DNA of 64,000 nt, taken from the NCBI RefSeq assembly GCF_021917145.1, contig NC_061065.1:11033412-11097411 (forward strand), in the 5' to 3' direction. The notes below the pieces were generated by a model. It saw only the letters and a list, made by a program, of their open reading frames with translations. It did not search any database and was not told where the DNA came from. The translations under genes were made by a program, and so were the position numbers. Of this stretch, positions 51,901 to 63,110 are shown one piece after another (position 1 is the stretch's first letter; each line of letters starts with the position of its first letter). This DNA is from Hypomesus transpacificus (Eukaryota > Chordata > Actinopteri > Osmeriformes > Osmeridae).

Positions 51901-54900
51901 TTTTGCTTCATCATTTTGCTCTGCATTTGCTGATGATGCCACTGAATGACTTGGCTTCCTCGTTTATGTCTTGGCGTTGGCGCTCCTGCCTCTCCTGTGG
52001 ACACATTACCAGTAGAGATGAAGCTGGAGTGTCTTAAAGGGGAGGCCTGCAGAACCCTCCTCCCCCCCCCTCTCTGGGACCCTCTTGTGGCCCTGCCTGT
52101 GTTCCAGCCCCATCCCCAGCCAGGGTAGAGAGGGAGCAGGAAGGGGCTGATAGCCCGCCAGGCCTCTGCTCTACCGAAGGAACCTTATCTCCCAGCTGCA
52201 CACGGCATGGGGAGTGCATCCTCTTCCTGCAAGCTTGGAGGTGAAAGAGGAGGAGGAGGAGGTGGTGGTTGGGTATAGGTGTGTTCACCACCTCCTTTAC
52301 TCCTTTGCCACCCTGTAGTTGTTTTATAATGGTAAGGAAATAGATGTACTGTAGCTGCATCTGGAGCTGTCACCATAGGAGTGCAGTGTTTGGGAGTAGG
52401 ACTCTGTCTTTGTGTGTGTTTTTGCATGTTTTTTTGTGTGTTGGTGTGTTTTTCTGTGTGAAATTGTTTTTTGTGTGAGTGTTTGCTGTGTTGTCTCGTA
52501 TGCCTGTTGTGCCTGGGTGTTGGGGTGTGTGTTATTTTGTGTGTGTGTGTTTTTCTGCGTGTGTTGTGCCTGCGTGTTGGTGTGTGGCACGCAGTCTAGC
52601 CTGTGCTCAGCACAGCACTTTTCCCCGTTGTATCACCGATGAGCCTAATGGAGGTCCCCAGGCGAGGAGAGGAAAAGCCACACACCAAGCCCATACTGCC
52701 TAGATGAAGGGGATGTTTCCTCCTCTCCTCTTTCCCCTACCGCCTCTTTCACCCCCACCTCTCACACCCCTACCCAGTCCCTTGAGAGTCATTTCACAGG
52801 CAGTTGGAAAGTGCCCCCTAGCCATCATCCCAAATCCCTGTTACATGTTAGTTTGACCCTATCAGCCGTAAGCCCCCATCCCCAGACTCCATCCAGAGGA
52901 GATGCCATTGTGCAATTACAGGGAGTATAGATTTTTTTTCTGGGGAAGTCTGAAAGTTTTGTCTAATGGCCCCCCCCCCCCCCCCCTGCAGGCCCCTTTT
53001 CTTCCTTGTTAGAAGTTGGAGGCATTTTGACCAGAGGTCTGCGCTAGCAGGAAACTTCACAGATTATTTGAACTCTTATGGTGCACAGGTGCACCCTATA
53101 GATCACGTGCAAGGCTTTAGCGTGCAGGAAAACACTTGATATCATCACGTCATCATGATGTGGTCCATCTAGTTAATAAGAGCAGAATTTGGAGGCTCCT
53201 GTCAAATCACAGCGTTTGTCACTGTATGAAGAAGAGGAAAAAAACCACAACTCGAATTGAAAGAAATACATTCAATTGGACATTGTTATTTATAGAATGA
53301 TGTATCTGTTTTTGCCAATTGATCAATGTATAAGTCCTCAAAACAATGCCCACACATACACACCTTCCCCATATGGAATAATATTGATTATAAGGTGTGT
53401 TTTGGTTGGTTAAGGACAAAGACTAATGACCAGTTGGTTGCTACCTCCAATCCCAGGAGACCTAACCTAGTGTGAATCTTGCAATATTCTCGAAATGCTT
53501 AAGTAGCTAAATACATTATCTAAAACACATTTTGTATGTCTTCCGATGAGTTGTAAATCAGTTGTGTTTTGTTCTTAGGCTGTGGATAAAAGGTTGTTTT
53601 TTGAGCTTTTAAGAGTAGCTACAACCAGGTTTTGAGTTTATAAAGCCAAATGATATTCCTTTGTTCTTTTCCCTCATAGTTTGCAGTAGATTGTACCTAT
53701 GGTGTCGGCATTTCCTTAGTGTCCCTGTTTGACTTACTGCTACTAAATCAATCATGGTTATGCTAAGGTTACCCTTTCATCCTAATCTCCATGTAAACAC
53801 AGTAGGCCTCACCGCAAAGCAGGGGTTTGTCTTATTTAATCTCCCATCTGTAGCTTTTAATAAATGTCGTCCTGGATGTTGTGTCTCTACGGTAATGTTG
53901 GGAGCGGGGTGGCATTGTTTAGTGTGGTCCTCCTAGGGAGAATGTGTTCTTCAGGACAAATCATTATGCATTGAATAGGCCATTAGGAAAATGAAGACAA
54001 ATGGGCCATTGGAGCAGTGTGACAAAGTGTTGTAGTCTGTACAGTTAAATGTAGACTGTCCCTCTGTGGAGAGTTACCATGTGTACTCCTCCTTTACTGC
54101 TGTTCTCATCATTTGTATTTGTCTTGGTTTTGTTTTTTTCAACGTTTCATTCCTTTTTTTTTTTAAGCACTTCGCTTTCAGACCGCTTCATGTGAGTTAA
54201 GTGTCGGCCTTCTTTTCACAGCCGTCATGCCAGACAGTGTCATATTTTTCTGTCAAAAAAATACATTTACTATAAAGGAATAGCCTTTTTTTTTTTTTTT
54301 TTTTTGACCCATTGAAGTTTAATAGGAGGAGTTGACTCGTTCCAAGTTCATGAGAGCAGTGATGTGCTGTCACCTCAGGGTGTTACAGAGACAGGTCAGA
54401 GGTCAGAGGAGTTGAGACACGCCAGGGGTAGTGTGTTTAGGCTCGGCGGTTAAGTGACTTAATATGGGAGGGAACAAAACGGGGTGGGGAGGTAAGCTGT
54501 GCCATGGTGTGTATTGCCAGCGACATGCTGGAACTTGGTGTATTTATCAGGTTGCATGGCATAATTGCTTAATTTTATTGATAGCCATCCTTGAACATTT
54601 AGGGGATTCATGCTAGTGCACCTGTCATTTTCCTAAGATGTTGTGCAAGTAGGGAGAGTTTTCCATAACATCTAAATCTTCTCCCATTGTCCCCTTTCTG
54701 TCCAGGAGAGCAGTTGTTCTGATTCCCAGGGTGAGGAGGAGGAGCAAGAGGCATCCTTGAGCCCTGACCCTGATGTGGAGTCCATAACAAAGACTGTCAC
54801 CAGCACCCTCACCATGCAGGAGTACTTTGCCCAGCGGATGGCTCTCCTGAGGAAGGGTCGTGATGAGACTCAGGATCCTGGCTCCAGCGGAGGACCAGCG

Positions 54901-55503
54901 GAGGACTACAGTGAGACACAGGCCCCAACAGAGACCTCCAACTACATTCAGAACACCACAGATGACACAGAGCAACCCAAGTCCAAGAGGAAGAAGAAGA
55001 AGAAGAAAAGAGAGGAGACTGCAGAGGTGGTGGAGGAAGCGGAGGAGGAGGAAGTGTGTGCAGTCTGTCCTATAGTGGTGCACTGTGAGGACCAGGAAAC
55101 CCCCTCGCAGAAAAAGAGAAAGAGAAAGCGAGCAGAGAAGGAAGACCTGCTGTCTGAGAACTGCAACGCTACCCCCGGTCAGGAACAGAACTGCGAGGAG
55201 GAGCAGACTCCGACTCAGAAGAAGAAGAAAAAGAAACGGAAAGAAACGAGTGCTGAAACAGATTTAGTTAATGGACAAGAACCAACTAAAAATGAAACTG
55301 AGGACCAGAAGGTTGTAAACAAAAAGAAAAAGAAGAAACAGAGGGAACATGTGGAGGAGGTTGTAGTTGTGGATGATGATGAGGAGGAGGAGGACGAGGT
55401 GGTTGAGATAGTGGACGACAATGACGAGGTGGTTGAGATAGTGGAGAGAAAATCCAAAAAGCACAAGAAGAAGAAAAAGAATGCAACAATAGCATCGTCT
55501 TAG
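36973..55503 (+). CDS. pinx1: PIN2/TERF1-interacting telomerase inhibitor 1, complete
   Basis: Seven coding exons: 36973-36991, 37418-37527, 37953-38045, 38959-39040, 39589-39678, 43770-43852, 54706-55503. They join to 1275 nt, 424 aa plus TAG. PINX1 is a nucleolar G-patch protein known to bind TERF1 and TERT, restrain telomerase and act in rRNA maturation. The start MSMLAEPRRKQKW is conserved. The G-patch spans about residues 27-69 (FGQKMLERMGWSKGKGLG, then LGLG). Then come FNQLLADLN, VHYMKFTKGKDLSSRS and, in the last exon, STLTMQEYFAQRM, all family landmarks. The tail is much longer than in human (424 against about 328 residues, from memory) and is dominated by Lys and Glu/Asp clusters, with a 30-bp in-frame duplication encoding DEVVEIV twice. 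Introns 5 (4.1 kb) and 6 (10.9 kb) are far larger than the others and hold enhancer-like sequence. Confidence 0.96.
38075..38663. repeat. 31-bp minisatellite, 19 copies, in pinx1 intron 3
   Basis: The unit contains ACATGTGTCCTTGAGACTAC and AACCCTGTGC. The period is exactly 31 bp across 589 bp, with few substitutions (GACATG/AACATG/AACTTG and CCTTG/CATTG variants). The array begins 30 bp after the exon 3 donor. Confidence 0.97.
39679..43769 (+). other. pinx1: pinx1 intron 5
   Basis: A 4.1-kb intron. It holds a short exon-like frame near 40076-40170, a C run (40791-40808), two perfect hairpins (41208-41279) and a GC-balanced, enhancer-like zone at 42660-43420 that includes a GGA-rich purine stretch (43107-43135). 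No coding exon is needed here: exons 5 and 6 join in frame. Confidence 0.6.
41208..41279. repeat. Two adjacent perfect hairpins
   Basis: Hairpin 1: AACTTTGCTC (41208-41217) pairs with GAGCAAAGTT (41227-41236), 9-base loop. Hairpin 2: TGCTAATATGTT (41249-41260) pairs with AACATATTAGCA (41268-41279), 7-base loop. They are 12 bp apart. Confidence 0.85.
45555..45870. promoter_or_regulatory. Candidate enhancer island A with two ACAATGG motifs
   Basis: Locally complex sequence with SOX-type ACAATGG at 45639-45645 and 45828-45834, GATTAGC and CCTATTGGCC. Non-coding on both strands. Function is inferred only from composition and motifs. Confidence 0.3.
46765..46845 (-). repeat. Decayed SINE-tail fragment
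   Basis: Contains TTTAGCGGATGCTTTTATCC, close to the TTTAGCAGACGCTTTTATCC core of widespread teleost SINE/LINE 3' ends. The head is missing. Confidence 0.5.
47580..47880. promoter_or_regulatory. Candidate enhancer island B
   Basis: GC-rich (many CpG) with an embedded TTGGCTAATTAATCAG homeodomain-type site, GCTGATAAAT (GATA-type) and AAATAAAACATCC. It stands out sharply from the AT-rich sequence to its right. Upstream sequence from 47140 has a similar texture but is broken by a C-rich tract. Confidence 0.3.
48655..48990. promoter_or_regulatory. Candidate enhancer island C
   Basis: GC-rich island with GGGGGCGGGGCGG (SP/KLF-type), CACCTGTTGC (E-box) and CACACGTCAGC. No coding frame resembles a protein. 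Confidence 0.25.
49490..49960. promoter_or_regulatory. Candidate enhancer island D
   Basis: GC-balanced island with repeated TCTAATT elements (ATCTAATTGCC), AACAAAAGCGC and TTGTTGTGAAAC. Non-coding. Function inferred. Confidence 0.3.
50540..50870. promoter_or_regulatory. Candidate enhancer island E
   Basis: Contains CCATAAAGGATTAG, GACAATGAG (SOX-type), CCAGATAATTAACTG and AACAAAGG (SOX/TCF-type) within about 250 bp. Non-coding. Function inferred. Confidence 0.3.
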
Positions 55504-55743
55504 ATACTTTCTACTGGAGCTGTCAACCCTACTTCCCGAAAACAATGAACTCTCTTTGTCTCTTTATTTTATGTATTTACTCACAAATGAATTTTGGTGT
55601 CTGATACATTTGTTTCCTGATGGTGTGAATGAGCGACAAAGACGTGATTGGTCAGCCACCTTATCTGCAAAGGAATGTTCAGATGCAGCGAACTAGTGTC
55701 CCAGACACCAATTTGGTGCGTCTCTTCCCCATCCGTTCTGATA

Positions 55744-55749
55744 AATAAA
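55744..55749 (+). promoter_or_regulatory. pinx1: Poly(A) signal (AATAAA) for pinx1
   Basis: A canonical AATAAA 240 bp after the pinx1 stop, in GATAAATAAAACTT. Confidence 0.7.
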
Positions 55750-55886
55750 ACTTATATTTCATCCTACTAAATTAATACGCACTTGAGACATTGAAAATGG
55801 GTTAAGTGGCAAGCTGGTCAGGCCAGCGAGTCATCAATGTTTTAAGGACTCTTTTAAGGACTAAAAAATCTGATAGGTTTATATTT

Positions 55887-55968
55887 GAATCAAATCAAAA
55901 TTTATTTGTATAGCCCCTTTTACAACCAATGTCACAAAGGGCTTCACATACACCCATAGAACTTCCAT
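55887..55968 (-). mobile_element. L2 LINE 3'-end fragment
   Basis: On the minus strand it reads GTTCTATGGGTGTATGTGAAGC through GGGGCTATACAAATAAATTT to TTTGATTTGATT, the same 3' terminus as the L2 element at 32520-32610. Only the last 80 bp or so are present. Confidence 0.85.
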
Positions 55969-57845
55969 CACAATTTTATTTAAATAAAAATACAGCTGTA
56001 TTGTCTTGATAAAATACCATATTGTGAATAATAATCTCTGCAGGATCAATCAAAATAAAGTTTGGTCAAAGGGCAGGATATAAGATTTGAATATAATTTC
56101 ATTAAACTATTCAAACCTTGTTCAGCGTCATTTGCATCATGTCAATCACAGCTTTATAATGTCATCCTTTCAACACCCTATGTGGATGTGAGGCTACAAT
56201 ACAAAGAGAGTGAGGGTGGTATGTTGACAAATGACTACTAGTCATGATATTCCATGACACAAACATTTTACTGTGTAGATGTTTCCTGGTTACTGCGACT
56301 GTTTTACATGTAATGGCTGAATTATGTGGTCAGTCTTTCCAATGTATAATCCTGTTATCATAAACTACAAGTTGCCTTTCTTTTTATAATGTCATTTTTT
56401 TTACAACATAGGGTGAACAAGCGGCTGACTGAATTTTATTTAAATGCCACCTCAAAAGGTATTGACTTTGAAATCTACTTTGATTTGATTGTTTGGATAG
56501 ATCACACTATACAGTTTCCTGTTTCTTCTGTTGTCATGACATCCAGTCATAGCTTAACAAGACCATCTTGCAGCAGTGTTCACATTAAAGGACAAACTTG
56601 TACAAAACCACATGAAGCACACAGAGTACAGAGTATGCCATATGTCAGCTGTTATAGTCTCTCTGGTGCTTATTGGCATAATTTCCAAATAAACATGCAA
56701 CTAGAAGAGATGGTTCATGCTGGAGACCCTCATATTTTCAGAGGGTTACAAACAAACTTTCAATACACAACATTATTTTATTCAACTCTTCACAGCTATA
56801 TTGTATGACTGAACTTGACCGACTGACTGACTGACATTGATAGATTGATTGTCTGATTGATAAAAAGAAAATGGTAGCACAGAATTCACTCCAGACACTG
56901 CCTTACTTCACGTGACTCATCTGATGAACGAACACATGGATAAATCCCTGTTTGATTCTAAAACATTTAATAAAATGTTCTGATGGATTCAGTATTGATG
57001 AATTAAATCTACTCCACCAAGCTAGCCTTAGTAACATCTGTAAATGGGACTTCCGTCGAGAACCCTCACCGCACGTAAACACCCATATGACAAGTGCAGT
57101 TTCACACTCTCGCAACTCACAGCAACATGCACACTTGTGTGACCTCCTTACACCCAAAACACCTTACACCCAAAAAAACACGTCAGGACAGAAAAGATGT
57201 AGACAGGGCCCCTCTGTTCAGTCTGAGACATCACTGGCCATTCCCAAACCTTGTAGAGGAAGTTCCTCGGAGGTGTCACTGAAAACTGGATCATCTAGTT
57301 ACTTAGGTTGTATGGGGGCTTTTTTCTAACTTTTTAACTTTGATAAAGATATCGTGTTTGAGCTAAATACAGTAAGACGATTTGTTTCGAAGGGAACGTG
57401 ATTAAGTGTGTTGCAGAAAAAGCATGAGCGCTAACTGTAGCCCTACGTGTAAATTCGTGGTTGTGCTTGAGCGTGAGTGAACGTAGTGGAGTATCCATGA
57501 CAAGTGAACACAGTTACTTTGTGGCAGCATTCCAAGTGTATGCTGTCAACATGAACACTTTGTCTGATACTCCACTGGTGACCAGTGGCGGAAACTGACT
57601 TCGTCTTTCTACCACAGACTGGTCCAGATTTGCGTTGAAAATTAGAGTGTTGTTGAAATGTTATAACGTACATAAACTTATATAAACTTTGAATTTTAAT
57701 AGTTTGACCCAAATTGGTTAAAATGCATTGTCTAGATTGGTTTGTGTATTTAACCATTTTAAGGGTTTTATTTTATACATACAATCTATTGAAGGGCATA
57801 AATGGCCGGTTTGTGCGTAAAACAGCCTCAGGTTTGAATATGAAG

Positions 57846-57853
57846 TGACGTCA
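57846..57853. promoter_or_regulatory. CRE palindrome TGACGTCA
   Basis: A perfect 8-bp CREB/ATF-type site about 850 bp upstream of the sox7 start codon. A link to sox7 is inferred from position. Confidence 0.35.
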
Positions 57854-58420
57854 CCATGAAATGGATGCTGACACCAGACCAAACAGGTTGGATTGGTTTG
57901 AGGTGAAAGTTAGAAAAAAAAACAATTTCGAAACAATATAGCCTACCAAAGTGTCGCAAGCCAATCGCACGTCATCAAGATTCACGAAGGTAAAACATAG
58001 GCTACAGATATTCAATTACACGGAAAATCAATTAGGCTAAAGGCAAAAGTGGCAGTTCCTTTCACTATTCAGTGCCGTGGGTCCAAGATGCTATGGTGTA
58101 TTTAAGACCAGAATGTAACACTGAGGGTCTACTGTATAGGCTGTCAATTTACATGAAAATCACTATCAAATTATAAGCTTAATTTTAGCCTCAAAAGATA
58201 AACAAAAGTCCACATTTAACGTCAGTTCCACATTTTCAAATTAGATATAACATTCCTATGATTTTCTTTACATATCATATAATCATATTATGCTGCGGTA
58301 CGTGATTTAGTGGTAAACGTTGTTGAAATGTTTTCCTCTCTGCTTCCTCACAGGTTTCAAGTTGCAATCAAGGAGGAGCTGCAAGTCCTTCGGGGCTTCT
58401 CTTGGAACCTGCTCCTCAAA

Positions 58421-58428
58421 TATAAAAA
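58421..58428 (+). promoter_or_regulatory. sox7: TATA box candidate for sox7
   Basis: TATAAAAA in CTCAAATATAAAAAGCTTCC, 274 bp before the start codon. A start site about 30 bp downstream would give a 5' UTR of about 250 nt that includes an 18-codon upstream frame (58467-58523). Confidence 0.5.
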
Positions 58429-58701
58429 GCTTCCCCTATCCTCAAGGAAACACTGAATCAGAACCCATGAGGAGGAGTCGCGCGCTTTACCACCCATCTC
58501 AAACCAACCAGCGCATGGCTTAATATTTGAGTCAGTCATCAAGAGCAGTTTAATTTTCTCTCACTCTGTCTCTCTTTAATTAGTTTTTACTGGAACTCGT
58601 TCCTCAGATCAAGTTATTTTTTCATCAGTTAGTAGAGCAAAACTTTTTTATTGAAGGAGCGCGAGAAGCGTAAGTATATTTTTTTGAGAGAGCGCGCTCA
58701 G

Positions 58702-61329
58702 ATGGCTGCCCTGATCAGCGCGTACTCGTCGTGGCCAGAGAGCTTCGAGTGTTCCGCGGGAGATGGGGACTTGCCCGACGGACACAGCTCGCACAGGACT
58801 CCCGCAGACAAAGTGTCGGAGCCGCGCATCAGAAGACCTATGAACGCGTTTATGGTCTGGGCTAAAGATGAGAGGAAGCGTCTGGCCGTTCAAAATCCCG
58901 ACTTGCACAATGCGGAGCTCAGCAAAATGTTGGGTGAGATGAAAAAATATGATAATTCAAAACATTTATTGACAAGTTGTTTAACTCTTATAGTGATAAT
59001 TGATGTAGAGTGACCCTCATCTGGTGGTAACAGGCCCAAACGTTGGTCGCCGGTTTATCTTGTGAAGTTATGGCAAACTGGCCCTGAGAATAAACTGAGT
59101 TGTTTTTAATTGTTCTTAAAGTTTAAAATGTTTTGTTTCAAACTTTGAGTGAGAAAAGCTCATTTTAACAAGAAAGACGAAATCAAACATTTTTGATTTC
59201 GTATGTTTGGTTTCCATACGGTGTTTGCCCAAGCATCCTTTGGACAAATTAATTTAATTCAATGATAATAATGATAAATACTTTTTATAGTGACATTATG
59301 TCCTATAATATTCAGCAAAACGAAACAGGTTCCATTGCATAAAAATTTACCAAATTTTACACACATTTATCAGTTTTAGACTAGCGCGTATAGTGATGGT
59401 TTGTTTCATGCGCTCAAAAAACACGCAGATCACTTTCTCTTTGCCAAACCGAGATTTAACAAAAGCAGGCATACAAGACGGGGATTACGAAAAGATGCAC
59501 ACAACTTGAAACTCGTGCCAATTTGATTTTTTAAATAGAATGTTTGGGGTTAGTCTATCACAGGTTACATATTTTGGGCACAGACACAATTGTCAAAATA
59601 ACATATTTCATGCATGAAATTATTGTATTTTTCGTTAAGATAAAGTTATTTCACAGTCACACTGGTAAATTTGTTAATGTTGTATTTAAAATGAACATGA
59701 AAGATTACCAAAGCCAGTGGTAACCTTTCGAATTATCAAAAAAGTGTTAGGATAATACAATAGCCTATTATTTATTATAATAAATGATTTATTCTTTGTG
59801 CAGTATCTCTTGCAACCAACAACCATTGTAATACAAAAGTTTTGTGCAATTTATTATTTTTATTTAGATTCTTACCCCTTTACATAAAAGATTCCTGCTG
59901 TTTTAAGGAATCCATATTTTCTATCAAAGTGAACATTTAGTTCTACTTTTATCAAACCATAAAAACAAATATAATTTTTCCATCACATGCGATTAATTTA
60001 ACACTCAGTAAATGTTTGCTTTTTATTAGCAATGCCGTGTCTTTTTAACAGGAAGTCATGTTTTCCAAAATGACGTTTATGTAGTCAGTTTTATCAACAG
60101 TTGGGTAATTACTTAACAGTTTCATCAAATTAATAATTATTTCTAAAACGTATTCCCTAACCATAACACATCCAATAACAGTGGCCAGTATACAAATGAA
60201 AACATTTACAGTTTTCTTTGGTTGACTGAAACATTATTATGACAGTATTGATTATGTTATAATGTTCAATGGTATACATTATTCTGTTCTCCAGAATAAT
60301 GAATTGGAAAAGTGCACAGCAGACTATAAGATGAACTAAGTCAAGCCTTTTTTGTTGTCTGTTTTTCATGCAGGCAAGTCATGGAAGGCCCTGACACCCC
60401 CACAGAAACGTCCATACGTGGAGGAAGCAGAGAGGCTGCGTGTGCAGCACATGCAGGACTACCCCAACTACAAGTACCGGCCTCGCAGGAAGAAGCAGCT
60501 GAAGCGCATCTGCAAACGCGTAGACCCAGGCTTCCTCCTCGGTGGCCTACCAGGCCCTGACCAGAATGACCCGCGAGGGCTTTGCCACCCTCTTGACAAA
60601 GACGACGACGCGTCTCCCGGGGTTGGCGGGGGCTTCTCGACCCACAGCCCCATGCTCCCTAGCGTCAGGTCCTTCAGGGAGCCCTCCAACTCCAACAGCA
60701 GCTTCGACACTTACCCCTACGGCCTGCCCACCCCACCGGAGATGTCCCCGCTGGATGTCATGGACCACGAACACTCTTCCTATTACTCCTCCTCCATCAC
60801 TAGTGGTGGCATCTCCTCCTGCTCACCCTCCTCCAGCTCCTCCTGTCCTGAAGAGAGACGCCAGGTGTCGGCTCACATGGGCAGCCCCCCACCCTATCAC
60901 ACCGAATATGCTCAAACCCAGCTCCACTGTGGGCCCACGCACCTGGGCCACATGTCCATGTCCCAGGCTGGGAGTGGGGCTCTGATTCATGGGCCTCCAC
61001 TGTCTTACTACAGCCCGTCCTTTTCCCAGGTCCACCCTGGGCTCCAGGGCCACCTAGGCCAGCTGTCCCCCCCCCCAGAGCAGGGTCACATGGAGACCCT
61101 GGATCAGCTGAGCCAAGCAGAGCTACTGGGGGAAGTGGACCGCAATGAGTTCGACCAGTACCTGAACTCCACAGGGTTCCACTCCATCGAACAAGTAGGC
61201 ATGACCGTCACGGGACACATCCAGGTGGCGCCAGCCTCTGCATGCCCCAGCAATCCAACGGAAACCAGCCTCATCTCCGTGCTGGCGGATGCCACAGCGG
61301 CCTATTACAACAACTATGGCATTTCTTAA
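58702..61329 (+). CDS. sox7: SOX7, SoxF-group HMG-box transcription factor, complete
   Basis: Two exons, 58702-58933 and 60374-61329, joined at a GT-AG intron inside the HMG-box glycine codon; 1188 nt, 395 aa plus TAA (human SOX7 is about 388). SoxF factors (SOX7, SOX17, SOX18) direct endothelial and blood-vessel development. The HMG box spans about residues 42-120 ([20 protein letters not shown] ... [12 protein letters not shown]) and binds ACAA(A/T)G-type DNA. The transactivation region includes [18 protein letters not shown] and LGQLSPPPE. Residues 336-341 (EFDQYL) form the SoxF beta-catenin-binding motif, and the end [20 protein letters not shown] is characteristic of SOX7. It lies 3.2 kb after pinx1 in the same orientation. 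Confidence 0.97.
58934..60373 (+). other. sox7: sox7 intron
   Basis: A 1.44-kb, very AT-rich intron. I see no gene or recognisable repeat in it. Confidence 0.8.
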
Positions 61330-62460
61330 GCTGTTGCCTGGCAACTGCGCCCATCCCACCTGTAACTAAGTTGAGACAATAGGTTTGGAGAGATGGGGGG
61401 GCACTGGGGGAGAGGATACTGGGCAGGGGGCAGGACCAATCACAGAGCAATATGATTGTCTGGGGCCGACAGAAGAACAAAGAGGTTTGTAGAAGGCGAA
61501 AAAGATAAATCTACGCAGAGTGAGAAGGAACTTTAATGGAAACCTCAGGGACGTACATAAAACAGAACTAACCCTAACCTCTGGTCCATTGGATTCATAT
61601 CTGATCCCAGAATTTTTATTGGACTTGCAGTCCAGTTGTAAATGTCTTGTTGCCATGCAGGTGTGTACAAATGCTCTTAAGCTAATTTAAGTAATTTGAT
61701 GTTTCGCATTAATGCTAATTGTAATGCTATTATTAACTCTTTTCTTGTGAATGTTTGTAAAATTTGTTCTCTCTACATTAGTTGGGAGTTTTACCTCAGT
61801 AGTTTGTATTTAAATGAGGATTAGATTACATTGACATTTCTTATGCAATTCTTCCAGACAAAGTAGTATATCAAAAAGAAAATAAATTTATATACTTATC
61901 ATTCTTTCAAGTACTTAATATATAATCATAATCTTTACAATGGAAATAATAAGGATAACTATTACTGTATGCTGATTTAGGTTTGTGAAAATTTATTTAA
62001 ATTAAAGTTCCTCTTTTACATTGATTTCTTTAAATCTGTTTAATTGCCATATAAATATGCTTACATAGACATGGATTGTGTGATATCCTCTGCAATTTGC
62101 ATGCTGTGAAACAACGTCCCTATGTCTTTAATGTAATTGACAATATAGTTTGTTGGGCTTTGGGTTTCCATATTAAACCAGCGGTTGCATTGGAATTAAT
62201 TTGCAATCTTATAATAATGAAGTTCTTCATCGAAGGCTCAACTATTCTCATTGAAATTAGTTTTGATTTGTTACGTTCAGAAAGTGAGCCTTGACTAGTT
62301 AATGTCAAATACTTTTCCTTACAAAACATGATATTTTTTGTTGATGAGAAGAACACTAGCTTTGGTTCTAGCTGACAGCCTGCTGTCCCACTCTCTGCTT
62401 CCTCTCTTCCACCCTTCTTCCATCCTCCTCCTTCCTCCCCAGTCCCCACTCGCTTTCATT
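61330..62460 (+). other. sox7: sox7 3' UTR and near downstream DNA
   Basis: An AT-rich stretch with AATAAA at 61882-61887 as the best poly(A) signal, about 550 bp after the stop. Further AT-rich sequence follows without features. Confidence 0.55.
61882..61887 (+). promoter_or_regulatory. sox7: Candidate poly(A) signal (AATAAA) for sox7
   Basis: AATAAA in GAAAATAAATTTATATA; others further on are weaker. Confidence 0.5.
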
Positions 62461-62489
62461 CCACCCGCGGTTCAGAGGATTAGTGTAAA

Positions 62490-63110
62490 ACACCCATAGC
62501 CCCCCCCTTTCACCCCCCCCCCCCCCCCCCCCATCTCAACCCGTCTCTTTGTTTTTCCAGTGTCTTATTCTGGGTGCCTTCTGTGGCTCACTAGAACCCA
62601 CCTACCCCCCACCCTATCCTACCCCACCCCCTCACCGCACGTCCTATCTTGCTGATGCAGACCTTTCATAATCTGCACGGAATAAATAAATAAATCTCGG
62701 GGGCCCCTGACGACTGTTTTACACGTTCCTCGTTTCTCTCGCTCCTTTTTCTTTCGTAAAATTCTTCTCTGTTTCGATAAAAGGAATTCTGGGGCTTTTG
62801 ACAAATCCTGGAGTCTGGCTGGCCTTCCTGCGTTTTTTGGGAACGGTTGAGTCGGGCTTCTTGTAAAGAGGATGTGGCGCAGGAGCGGTGTTTCCTGACT
62901 GATAAGGGAAAAGCCTCTCTCCGTCAGGATGTTTGGGCCTGGCTGGTTGTCGCATTAAAGAGCCCCAGCCAGGGAAGGGAACCCGCTGTCGGACTAGTGG
63001 GAGGAAACGAGACCTCGCTGATTAGCATCTTACGCCCGCACATTTATTCAGGGAGGCCTTGTCGACCTGGCCCCGACAACGAGCCTCGACCACACACACA
63101 CACGTAGGCT
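62490..63110. promoter_or_regulatory. Candidate enhancer island F downstream of sox7, bordered by a C run
   Basis: After C-rich sequence with a run of about 20 C (62514-62532), the 62590-63080 part is a complex, GC-balanced block with CCTTTCATAATCTGCACGG, TCGATAAAAGG, GCTGATTAGC and CATTAAAGAG motifs. It is non-coding. Regulatory function is inferred from texture and position. Confidence 0.3.

Larger units (their letters stand above)
43853..54705 (+). other. pinx1: pinx1 intron 6 (10.9 kb)
   Basis: No gene is recognised in either strand. AT-rich sequence alternates with GC-rich islands at about 45555-45870, 47140-47880, 48655-48990, 49490-49960 and 50540-50870, which look unlike the surrounding DNA and contain homeodomain, GATA and SOX-type motifs. 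Other contents are a T7-G12 junction (44742-44760), a decayed SINE-tail fragment (46765-46845), a C-rich tract (47300-47560), a GT-rich stretch (52410-52570), a 17-base C run (52970-52986) and a T run (54285-54305). Confidence 0.6.
55504..58420. other. pinx1 3' UTR and pinx1-sox7 intergenic region
   Basis: AATAAA at 55744-55749 is the likely pinx1 poly(A) signal. An L2 3'-end fragment follows at 55887-55968. The rest is AT-rich and without genes; a perfect CRE palindrome sits at 57846-57853, and sox7 promoter sequence begins near 58300. Confidence 0.65.
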
